Below, in pieces: positions 11,339 to 20,634 of a DNA stretch of 64,000 bases. This stretch comes from Platycnemis pennipes. Lineage: Eukaryota > Arthropoda > Insecta > Odonata > Platycnemididae. The notes under the pieces are model-generated. The model had not been told where the DNA came from. It ran no database searches and saw only the letters and a list, made by a program, of their open reading frames with translations. Position 1 is the stretch's first letter. Each line of letters opens with the position of its first letter. The translations under genes were made by a program, and so were the position numbers. Location: positions 1 to 64,000 of the forward strand of contig CAKOGI010000039.1 of NCBI GenBank assembly GCA_933228895.1, in the 5' to 3' direction.

Positions 11339-12358
11339 AAGATGCTGCATACCCAGAGGGCATATCAGTAGGGGAAAAAAATGTGAAGTGAGCCTTCAAG
11401 AACTGCTGAACCACACAGACTCTCACATTATTAGGTTTTTTGAATGCCAACTCCGAGTCTCTTATCGCTTGAACGTAAAGAAATGGAGGGTGAGTAGAAA
11501 ATTTGGTTACATATAGGTACTCACATATTCAAATAGTGTACCATTTTTTTCCATTAAGGCATATTCATATCATAATTTCGTGACCTCGTTTTAGACCAAA
11601 GCTACCAATGGGAGCAAAATCGAATTGGAAAGAAGGGAAAAGGAGATTCAAGATTCGTTTAAAACAAAAATGGGGCTTTTTACTGACGTTCCAAAGCCTG
11701 GTCAAGGGACGACTAATGATGGGAACACTGCCCGACGTTTTTTTTTAATCCCAAGCTTACATCAGAAATTACCGGTATGTTAACCAATAATAACTTAAGA
11801 TATGTCTTTTTTGTTTATTAATTCCAAAATTTGGCATTCACATTCAGAATTTTTGTGGTAGATTACGTGAGAATTTTTTTTCTTTTTACCGAACTAGGTA
11901 TTAACGAGGAACTTATTGCAAGGTTTGCCACAATTTTGAAAGCACTATCTTCTGGGCTTGAAATAAATTACGGCACTTTCAGCGATTACTGCTCAAAGAC
12001 CGCTTCCCTATATGTGAAATTGTATCCGTGGTATCCCTTCACGGTGCGCAAGGTACTATTTCATGGAGCATCGATTGCAAAGGCAGCAGTGCTCCCATTG
12101 GCCAGCTGTCGGAGGAAGCTTTGGAATCTCGGCATAAAGATATAAGAAGGTACCGAGCACACCATACGAGAAAATTTTCCTGTTTTGCTGAAATGGAGGA
12201 TCTTTTCCAAAGGCTCCTCCTAACTTCGGATCCCCTAATACTTGGATATTTCAAAAGATGTAAGAAGAAATGTTTCGGAAGAAACACGATATTTGCTTAT
12301 GATGGAGGAGCCAACAACGGATGAGGACAGCGATGATTTGGAATCCGATGAAGACCTA
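11339..12358 (+). pseudogene. RAG1-like (Transib) transposase, C-terminal exons
   Basis: Three exons join in frame. The first is 11339-11489, from acceptor TTTCAG to donor GTGAGT, ending VKKWR. The second is 11595-11774, from acceptor TTTTAG to donor GTATGT, and includes PKPGQGTTNDGNTARRF. The third starts at 11898 after CTAG and includes LYPWYPF, VRKVLFHG, then GQLSEEALESRHKDIRRYRA and MEDLFQRLLLTSD. It ends with an acidic tail (DEDSDDLESDEDL) and a stop near 12358. The SEE..ES..K..RR.R block aligns with the region around the catalytic glutamate of RAG1 (SEGNESGNK..RRFR), and MED followed by hydrophobics matches downstream. The gene is dead: the poly-T near 11738-11747 is out of frame, one base is missing near 12095, and another shift lies near 12240. 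The catalytic aspartates were not found. Confidence 0.82.
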
Positions 12359-12826
12359 TAATGGGTTGATGAATTAATTTTTCGGGTTATATCAATTGTA
12401 ATATATATTTTTTAACTTTTTATATCATGTTTCAAGATTTAAAATACTTCTACAGTTATATCTTGTGTAGGTAACAACAATACAATCGCTGACCCTTATG
12501 CCTTATGTTAATGAATTATTACATTAATATTGTTTATAAAAAATATTTTAATATAGTTAATGTGTAATATTTTGTTTAAAAAATTATAATATATTTGAAA
12601 CAGCTTATTTTTGCATTTAAAACATTTTATTAAAATAAAATAATCCCTCTGTATTGCAGCGGTACGCCTAGTCGATTTTTGGATTTTTTCAGTCTCCTCA
12701 AATTTGTTAAAAAAAAAGGCCTCGGATCATTTTTTTGGCAGAATATTGTCATAATTATGTTTAGAAGACTAAAGCAAAATAGTTGGGAAGATTTCGTCGT
12801 TCTATCTATTAAAATATGGAAGATAT

Positions 12827-12864
12827 GATTTTTGACCAGCTATTTCCGATTTCAGCCCACAGTG
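12827..12864 (-). promoter_or_regulatory. Right Transib end: heptamer-22-nonamer
   Basis: Read inward on the minus strand: CACTGTG (12864-12858), 22-bp spacer, TCAAAAATC (12835-12827). It mirrors the left end, with 18 identical terminal bases. Confidence 0.75.
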
Positions 12865-12928
12865 CGCCGTTCGGTCTTTAGGGCACAAAAATCTGCGTCG
12901 GCCATGACCGACGTTCAGCGCGAAAGGG
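12865..12928. repeat. Right end of TTAA element with palindrome repeat
   Basis: The sequence CCGTTCGGTCTTTAGGGC, followed by CGTCGGCCATGACCGACG, repeats the unit found at 9484-9532. It is followed by the terminal GCGCGAAAGGG. The Transib insertion separated two direct repeats of this unit. Confidence 0.7.
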
Positions 12929-14278
12929 TTAATTTGTACAAGCCTCTTGAAAAGAAATAACTGCTAACGGCATAAAAAGCATTAAAGCTTTCGTAAAATA
13001 TTCTATATGAAGAAAGTTATGACGCCACAGCCATTGAATTTCGGACACGTATGTGAACACCACAAGATGCCAAAAAGAACGAATCACTTTGTCAGGGAGG
13101 CGAGAACTAATTCTGGCTTCCTATTCACCTGTACACTGCATGCACCTTCGCACCTACTTGGTTCTCCCTGTTCTGATAACTCTGTAAACTATTCCCTTTT
13201 TGTGAAGGTCGGGATTGAATTACTACATTAGTTATGTGTTTCCATTTTAAATAATGGAATATAGCGTTTCGAAATAGAAACTGAGTCAAAGATAGCTATA
13301 AAACCCAAGATAGGAGTCACCCATTTTTGGAAAATTTCGAAAGTACTACATTTCACGTGTATTTATGATATTCGTCCTTCCTAGTGGATTTTAGCGTATG
13401 CCTTTAGTTAGTAAAATTTAAAAAAATACATAATTATTACTATATTGTTATGATATTTATCAAAAAATCGACGATTCCTTTCATCGGGAATGCTAATGTT
13501 AATGCTGAATATGAACGATTTTTACTAGAGAAACTCAACATATTCATCTTTAATATTCTTGTTCTTATGACTGCAGGAATGAGATTTACTAATTATGTGA
13601 AAAATTCGTCTGCTAAGCCTTATTTTTACCTTCATTTTTTATGTAAAAATAACGTACAGAAATTAAAATTGTTAAATATTAAAGGGATTAAAGGGCAATT
13701 TTATCAAACATTTCTAAACAACATTATTTACTATTGAGGAGCACGTTTATTCCATAGTTGTCCATTTTGGCTCTGGCAATTTCTTTAGAAAATTATCAAA
13801 AAACACTATTCTTAACTCGTATGGCGCAGGGGACGTGGCCAGGGCCCATAGGAACACCATGTTACAGCGCTTTCAATGAAGTGAAATTTGGCAACAGTGC
13901 CGGACGTTAAAATGATATACCCATGCATGTCAAAAAACGGAATGGAGTCCAAAAGGATGTTCATATATATAAAATATAAGCTGGTTGCCAAAATGATTGG
14001 ATATGAAAGGATGCCAGGATGCCAGCTGCACCTAACAAAAACGAGTGCATGTATATCTCATAGGAATACATTTGATTCAAAAAACTATGATGTCGTCGGA
14101 TATAGCATTCACTCGTACGTAAATCATACACAGTAAAATGTCTATATACATTGGCCGTTCTGGTAGACGCCAAAACGTTGCGCAGTGAAAGGAGGGCAAA
14201 ATGGTACCGGGATATTTATATATAAATATATATATATATAAAATATGTAGAAGAGAGAGAAGAGATGTCCTAATAAAT

Positions 14279-14463
14279 GCTAGCAACAAGGTGTTGAGGG
14301 TGGGGGTGAAGGAAAGGATAATCAGTGGACACTTACCAGTAGATGACCCATGGAGAGCCTGGTGTCCACTGCGCTTTGGAGCTTTCGGGTCACGAACCCT
14401 TCTTCAGCTGGAGGAGATCACTACCCTTTCCTTCACCCCCACCCTCAACACCTTGTTGCTAGC
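14279..14463. repeat. Long hairpin with ~39-bp arms
   Basis: The arm at 14279-14317 (GCTAGCAACAAGGTGTTGAG, then GGTGGGGGTGAAGGAAAGG) is exactly reverse-complemented at 14425-14463. The loop of about 107 bp contains hammerhead-like motif A. Confidence 0.85.
14383..14407 (-). ncRNA. Hammerhead-like motif A
   Basis: On the minus strand: CTGAAGA, one A, stem GGGT, loop TCGTG, stem ACCC, then GAAA. It matches the hammerhead core (CUGANGA - stem II - GAAA) with one extra A. Stems I and III are short or unclear. Confidence 0.6.

Positions 14464-14465
<2 letters not shown>

Positions 14466-14514
<49 letters not shown>
14466..14514. repeat. (TA)n microsatellite
   Basis: About 48 bp of pure TA repeat, followed by CACACACG. 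Open frames through it, with YIYIYI runs, are artefacts. Confidence 0.95.
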
Positions 14515-14522
<8 letters not shown>

Positions 14523-14596
14523 ATGATAGCACACGAAAAACATAGAAACACAAAAATATAAAAAACGGGACACTCACATTTAAAATAGTTGGAAGC

Positions 14597-14624
14597 TTTC
14601 GACTGCCTCTGCAGTCTTCGTCAG
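14597..14624 (-). ncRNA. Hammerhead-like motif B
   Basis: On the minus strand: CTGACGA, A, stem GACTGC, loop AGAG, stem GCAGTC, GAAA. The stem is a perfect 6-bp pair and differs in sequence from motifs A and C. Confidence 0.62.
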
Positions 14625-14794
14625 CCGGAGAGGACCTGAGTGCGGCGGGGGTGTGAAGGCAGTTGGAGGGGGGGGGAGGAGGGGAGAGAGGGTGTGAAGG
14701 CAATTGAAGGGGAGGAAGAGGGGTGAGGGATGAGATTGGGGGTGATTAATGCTGTACATTCAAGCCGGGCTTCTCCCCCCCAACCCCCAAATCT

Positions 14795-15433
14795 CCCTCT
14801 ACAAAGGCTACCCACAGCCTGTCACTATGCACCACCTTCTTTCCAGGCGTCCAGGCCCTCAAGCCTATTCTTAAGGACCTTCACTCCATCCTTCTGAGCA
14901 ATAAATGTACCGCCAATATATTTCCTACCCCACCCTCCCTCACTTTCAAACGCCCCGCCAACCTGTCCATCATATTAAAATCCACTAATCCCCTCACCAG
15001 GACCATTTCCACCCCCAAAAACAAGCCCTCGCCATGCCACCGTGCGAGGTGCAAAACCTGTCCGATTTTCACATCGCCTCCTCCCTCTGCCTTGCTTCCA
15101 CCACCTCCCCCGTCCACCTGCACCTCCAGCAATGTGGTCTACCGGCTACAATGTAAACATTGCACAGCATTTTACATTGGTAAATCCTCCACTCCACTAA
15201 ACATTAGAATAAATAATCACCGCTCCTCGTGCAACGACCCCTCTCAGTCGTCTTCTCTTTCCGTGGCCCAACACTCCTTCAGCCACGAGAAATCTTTCAA
15301 CAATTGTTTTAATGTGTCGGTTTTGGCTTCCCTCCCCCCGACAGCATCTGCACTTAAACTTAATTCCTTAGAGCTAGCTTACATTTGGATTTTGCAAGCG
15401 TATAATCCCCCGGGCCTCAATGTTAGTCATTAA
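14795..15433 (+). pseudogene. Penelope-like element: RT C-terminal tail plus GIY-YIG endonuclease
   Basis: A frame open from about 14795 to the stop at 15433 reads TTFFPGVQALKPIL, then FKRPANLSIILKSTNP, then a Cys motif (PCHRARCKTCPIF), then a proline-rich insert, then NVVYRLQCKHCTAFYIG, IRINNHRS and LNSLELAYIWILQAYNP. This is the known order of Penelope-like proteins: post-RT linker, CxxC motif, then a GIY-YIG domain (VVY..YIG, the arginine helix and the glutamate in SLELAYI). The catalytic RT core upstream is missing, so the copy is 5'-truncated. Nothing shows host use of the domain. The remaining frame is uninterrupted, suggesting a fairly recent fragment. Confidence 0.85.
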
Positions 15434-15565
15434 TCGCCCCTTCCCCTCTTCATCCTTTTCCAACCCCCTCCCCTGTCCTCCCACACTCCAACCCCCTCCC
15501 CTGTCTTTTCCCCTCAGTGCCATCCTCTCTACTCCATCATAGTTCAGTCTCTTCTCCTCTACCCT

Positions 15566-15592
15566 CTGAAGAAGGCGGTTGCGCCGCCGAAA
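15566..15592 (+). ncRNA. Hammerhead-like motif C
   Basis: CTGAAGA, A, stem GGCGG, loop TTGCG, stem CCGCC, GAAA, about 130 bp after the Penelope-like stop codon and on the same strand. Penelope-like elements are known to carry hammerhead motifs in their terminal repeats. Confidence 0.65.
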
Positions 15593-15759
15593 ATTAAGAA
15601 TATACCAGTGAGTCCTTTCACTATTTTCTATTTTTTTTGTGTCATCACGCCTGTGATAAACTTATATTGAACTATTATTCACCTAAGTGATTTTCGAAGA
15701 AAGTGTATATATGTATATATATGTATATATATAAATCCCGGTATCATTTTGGCTACCGT

Positions 15760-18700
15760 TGATAGGCGATTTGCATTTAATCCGGCGTCCATCTGCAATC
15801 TGGCGCCCGTATATTGGACGCCGGATTACAAACTTCATTAAAGCACTGAAATCGGTTCCTTACTTCATGTAGACCCTAATTACGCTAAGTTGTATGGATG
15901 CCATTTTGATGGCAAAATATCAGAAAAATGAATATTTTTAGTTCAGTTTTCTCCCGGCCGGAATGGCGCTGACCAGTCCGTATAATATGTCCCTAAATAT
16001 CACCTAACACATCGTGGCGTATCTAGCGTCCACAGCCTGGCAACGTCGCTCTACCTCGCTCGAGGGATTTCTCGTTCGAAGTCTCCTCGGAACTCTCGTC
16101 GGAGTGAGTCTCGGTGGTGGGGCCTAGCGTAGTGCGCACTAGCGTTCATCCACTGCACTACATATTTGTTCTTTCTACCATTACCAGGCGCCGGGATGCG
16201 CGGCGCTGAAGGTTACTTTTTCCGTCACAGTCCAGTGGTACATACAGTCTTGAGCAGAGATGTTGAGTTGAGCTTTCATTGTGTCCCAGGAAATTGGAAG
16301 GATGAAAAAGTTCTCCCCATGAAATTATCGATGCTAAACTTAAAGCTGTATTGTTCTTGTTTTCCCAGAGGAGATTTTTTTTCAGGACGATTGCCGTGCA
16401 AACCACAAGGATAAATATGGATTAATATGATTAACAAATTTAAAGTAAAGTTGACTAAGGCTTGACTAAAAGTAAGCTTTACGATATCAAGCAATATCGG
16501 GAACAAATCAGAGAATATTCTCATAGGTGGGTGAAGCCCTATTTAATTTTTAAAACACAGCAGTGAGTGAGATAGCTATAAACTTATTTAAGTTACCCCT
16601 GTGTTTTTGGAGATTAATACTTCAATATATTAAAATCTCTAGGCCAAATGTATGCAAAGAGACGGCAAAAACGTAAAGGCGTTGATATCAATTTCCCCTG
16701 GAAACTTAGCATTTCTTGGCCAAATTTTAAGGGCATTACGGCTGATAAATTATTTCGTAATAATAATAATCGTCGTTATGATACGGAAAAAATATCTGAG
16801 CACGCCGCTTTCTTTACGAAACTCAGGAGAGGAAATCTGGCCCTCGATGGTGGGACTCTCAAGCAGCTGAATCATTGATAGCGAGGCATTCACAGATAGT
16901 GTCGAGTTTCATCTTTCTCTCTATACCACATGGGATCACGGCGGAAGGAAACCACGAACATTCTGGGTGTTGGAGAACTGCGAATGAGACGGGTGAATTC
17001 TATGACAGTAATGTAGTGGGCGATGAATATCAACTGCACGGTAAAACAAAACGAAATCCTCGAAAAGTATTGACGACAATAATTCTTGCGTTAAAATAGA
17101 AACAGTAATGTAGTGGGCGATAGATAACAACTGCATGGTAAAACAAAGCAAATCCTCGAAAAGTAGTGACGACATTAATTCCTGTGTTAAAAAAATACGA
17201 ATATCCCCAAATTTTGGAACGGTAACACTCGCATATTTTGGATTGAATTTGGCTCTAAAATCATTCTTTCTAGACTCATGACAGTGGTGCGTGCTCAAAC
17301 AGGAAAACATAGTTAATACTTTTCGAGACGTAAATAGTATGGAATAATAGGAAATGGATTGTATGCTCATACTCACTTGATCTTATTTGGAAATAAAAAT
17401 ATTTCAGATAACAGCCAATGATGTGGTACTAATAAATTTACTCTTTCCTTAAACTTGAAAAGATCTATTTCTTTTAAAAACATTTTTGCAAACCTAACAT
17501 TTTCCCTGAAGTTGGAAATTTTACACATATATTTTAGGCGTATATTTATTTAATTACATTTTTTTCCATGGGTCAATTATATATTTTTTAATAACCCATG
17601 TTTTAAGAAAAAATATTTTCATCAAGAGCCGATATATCGACACCCTGAGCACATGAACAAAATCACTCGGAACCTTGAGTGCCATAGGGTTCAGGAGAAG
17701 ATAGTTGAAAGCGCTCTTTATTATATTTGTCTATTACTGAGCGGAAAGGTTTTCCTGAATGGAGTCTAGATCAACTATGAACGCAACCTGCCAGTGATGA
17801 GAAACATGAAGTTGACGGAGTTATAATGTTTTGTAGGAATATGTTTACAATATATAGCGTTTTTTATCTCTGTTGTTTTTAACCCCTGCCTAATCTCAGC
17901 CACCTCAGATATGGACATCGAGCCCACCCCACGTCCCTCTTGCATTTCCTTGAATTGTATATAAAGAAATATCGATGAGGATGCGTTAGCACAGCTTTTC
18001 CTGACCCGAGAAAAATTTACTACACCCGCTTTGCAATAGGACTTACATCACAGATACTGTTTTAAAGGTTTTGCAATCATATAAAATGAAATTGGAAATT
18101 CAATAAATATAAGTGGAAAATAAGTAGGTATACGTTGATTGAAGATGGGTTCATGGAGAAATGTTGTCAATAATGCATACATTAGAGGTCGTTACTACTG
18201 TATAAGTTTGACATATGTTTTTAAGTAATACGTCACATACAAGTAATTCAATGATAGTAATTGAAAATTTTTCCACCTAATAGACGCCGAAATGTGCGAT
18301 AAAAATATTAATTTTGTTGGTTCAGAGGAAGAGGTGGGGGATTTTACTCGAAGTAATTCATTAATGCGGAAAAAAGCGTTTAATGCTCTGTGCATTATAA
18401 TTGAGGTTGGTTGGAAAATTTTACTCTGGTATTCACCGAGGTGAGTTTAGTTCGTTTATCCATACACAAAAATTTTTATCGCAGTAAAGTTTTGAAGTGG
18501 GTTGAAACCAAACCTAACCCGAGATAAAAGCTAAGAATATGTACACTTGTATCAATCCGTTTGGGATTTAATATACCGACACGTTCCCCTAAAATGTAGA
18601 TCAATTTATTCCCGCTCGCTTTATTAATTTTTTTTTAATTTCTCCTAAATCTTCTAAGTTATTTGGCATACGCTGTATATGCTTTGAACCACTAATCGAA

Positions 18701-18830
18701 GGGATTTTTGTCTCGTACGTGGAATGCACAATGTTTCATTCGGCAGATTGAATGTATACCTTCAGATAGTGTAAAATTTTCAGGTACATCGGGAACATTA
18801 CCGTCGGAAGAAAATATCTACGTACTCATA
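15760..18830. other. No clear gene; one ~95-bp tandem duplication
   Basis: No domain-bearing frame was found. The sequence at 17005-17097 (ACAGTAATGTAGTGGGCGAT and onward) is repeated in tandem at 17103-17192 with several differences. Short frames at 16166, 16648 and 16936 have no recognisable motif. Confidence 0.5.
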
Positions 18831-18834
18831 AAAA

Positions 18835-19135
18835 GACGACCACCTCGATCAACACCCTTTACGAACAAAGAAAGGTCCGATTTCGGAGTGGTTGGGTTGC
18901 ATATTTTTTTTCAAGGCATCTCAAAAACAATGAATCTATATATAGTCTCGGTAATGTGATCCGCGTGGGACAGGGACCCCTCTCCTGCTGATGCTGCCTC
19001 TGCACCTGCAGAGTTGCTCAACCACAAAAGGAAGATATCGAAAGATTTCGACATCTCAAACCACGTGGACACAACTGCTGTGAGTCACTCAGATATTAAT
19101 ACCTCTGTGTCTCACTCTGGACGAATATCACATTA
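18835..19135 (+). repeat. Diverged copy of an SD2 segment
   Basis: The run from TTTCGGAGTGG through GTAATGTGATCCGCGTGGGA to GGACGAATATCACATTA aligns with 4535-4790 and 27765-28020, with many substitutions. Confidence 0.6.
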
Positions 19136-19139
19136 CATC

Positions 19140-20440
19140 CCGGGTTGTTGTGGATAGGTCGCCGATCGCTGAGAGCCCCCGACCCGAGGTAGAGTGGCTG
19201 GGCCCCCGTTTAGGGTTGCCAACAATATTAGCGAGGACAGAAGTTAGTCTAACATCGCGCCTCACGACAATTGACAACTGATTTGACAGCAAATTGCCTT
19301 CCAACCAGAGCGTGAGTAGTTGAAAAGTAACGTTTATCGGACTTGAATCGCTATGCTCATAAACATTTCATTTCAGAGTCCCAATTCAGTTAAAATTACT
19401 AATTTTAAAAATAAAGAAATCTATCTGCGGTTTACGCTCTCGATTTTTATATAACATTAACGATTAAAGAAATTGCTGTTTCTGTTTTTACGGGAAAGAG
19501 ATGAAAACTTTTGGAATACGTACTGAGCGCTAGGAAAATCAACGGCTATCACCAATATGCAAGATTTTGTTGTTTGAAATGAAGAGGAGTATTGTTCTGC
19601 GGATTCTGAAATTTACCTTCAAATTCCTACATCGCCTCCGGTTTTTCCATAAATCACGAAAACGTTACAATTAGTAAAGGCAATTTTTTAATGTTATTGC
19701 ATAAGTGATTTTTTTATAGCAGGTAAAAATGTTCTGTGCGTGGACGTAATTTGTTTAAGATTTTGTATATGTTAGTAAAATTAAATAGTTAAAAATAAAA
19801 CTGTATTTCCAAAAAAATTGGCGTCAAGGTTTTCTACGAGCTCAGATGCGGAGAATGTATGCGAAGTATATACTAGCAAAGCAAGAAAAATTTTATTTCT
19901 TATGTATTTTAAAATAAATTAAATATGAATTAGAATACGTTTCTGTACATTTTGAAAGAAAACCATGATACTAAATCTAATTCCAATGTCTACCCACGTT
20001 ACAGCTCCTCGCCAGAGCGTAAAGACAAATTGCTGATTAAATTGTAACACTATGAACTTTTGTAACAGTTGAAAATCATGGATTTATCCTTGAATTGGTT
20101 ATTTTAGTTTCAAGCTCAGTCGTGATTTTGCAAAATGACGTAAGAAAATGCATTGAGGAGAGCGAACTGCATAGAATGAAAGCAAACAAAAAAAATTGAG
20201 CTGCTGGAGAATGGACTAAAAGACAGATTGGTCACGACTCTCTCTAAAATATTTGTCCAAATATTTCGTTAATAAGCTAATTAACGTAATTGGGCCTTTG
20301 TGAATTGATATTCCGAAAGACCTGCATAATAGCATAGTGTTTAGATTAATGGTTGATATCACACAAGATATTGTTGTGTTGGGCCAGTTGGCAAATCACA
20401 CAATGCAACGTAAACTTAACCTACGACTAACAAAATCAAT
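19140..20440. other. No recognisable feature
   Basis: AT-rich DNA with no domain-bearing open frame. The right edge (from about 20450) is the segment that appears inverted at 708-895. Confidence 0.5.
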
Positions 20441-20634
20441 ACCCGAGATGGTTTTACAACTGCGAACTGGAATCGATGTAGACCGGTTGGCATGGTGCAA
20501 ACCTCACTACCTTGGTGGACAACGCAAATATGCCTGAGAGTTGTTACATGACTATGGTATAATGGAAAATTTCGGAGATCTGACGTTGTATGCAAAGTCT
20601 AGGTGTTTTTTTCTGTAGAAATATCTGGGTTTCA

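Larger units (their letters stand above)
9533..12864 (+). mobile_element. Transib element with RSS-like termini
   Basis: The left end is CACTGTGGGCTGAAATCG at 9533 and the right end is its exact reverse complement, finishing CACAGTG at 12864. The terminal heptamer fits the Transib consensus CACWRTG. The flanking pentamers are CGACG (9528-9532) and CGCCG (12865-12869). Both fit the CGNCG target reported for Transib; they differ at one base, which could be later mutation. At both ends a nonamer-like ACAAAAATC / TCAAAAATC lies 22 bp inside the heptamer. The interior holds a multi-exon gene with a RAG1-like C-terminus (11339-12358). The length is about 3.3 kb. The copy is inactive because its gene is frameshifted. 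Confidence 0.88.
7587..12928. mobile_element. piggyBac-like element, TTAA target, TIR CCCTTTCGCGC
   Basis: TTAA at 7583-7586 and 12929-12932 flanks inverted ends: CCCTTTCGCGC at the left, and GCGCGAAAGGG at the right. The uninterrupted site in SD2 copy 2 (about 29400-29412) has a single TTAA in GTTTTAATTTG. TTAA duplication and CCC-type ends are hallmarks of the piggyBac superfamily. Without the nested Transib (9533-12864) the element is about 2.0 kb and holds only an N-terminal transposase remnant, so it was non-autonomous or is decayed. Confidence 0.85.
4480..14215 (+). repeat. SD2 copy 1, a duplicated block split by insertions
   Basis: The sequence at 4480-5187, 6834-7586 and 12929-14215 matches 27719-30703 collinearly. 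The pieces missing from the second copy are exactly the foldback element 5188-6833 and the TTAA element 7587-12928. The block contains an old CR1-like 3' end and non-coding DNA. Short frames at 13007 and 29482 (beginning MKKVMTPQP) are similar in both copies, but I see no reason to call them genes. Confidence 0.8.
14190..15757. repeat. Inverted AAAATGGTACCGGGAT flanks around the Penelope region
   Basis: CAAAATGGTACCGGGAT at about 14198-14214 leads into a (TA)n run. A reverse-complement copy, ATCCCGGTATCATTTTG, follows another (TA)n run at about 15735-15751. SD2 copy 2 has one such flank at 30690-30703 followed by (TA)n. Confidence 0.65.

Noticed and set aside
13007..13231. Similar frames starting MKKVMTPQP in both SD2 copies (also 29482-29667)
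   Set aside because: They differ by frame-disrupting changes downstream and have no domain. The similarity reflects duplication of non-coding DNA.
14201..14703. Frames rich in IYIYIY on both strands
   Set aside because: They run through the (TA)n microsatellite. The same artefact occurs at 30568-30948.
16158..17376. Several 70-146-codon frames in the quiet region
   Set aside because: They overlap on both strands, show no motif, and partly cross a tandem duplication.
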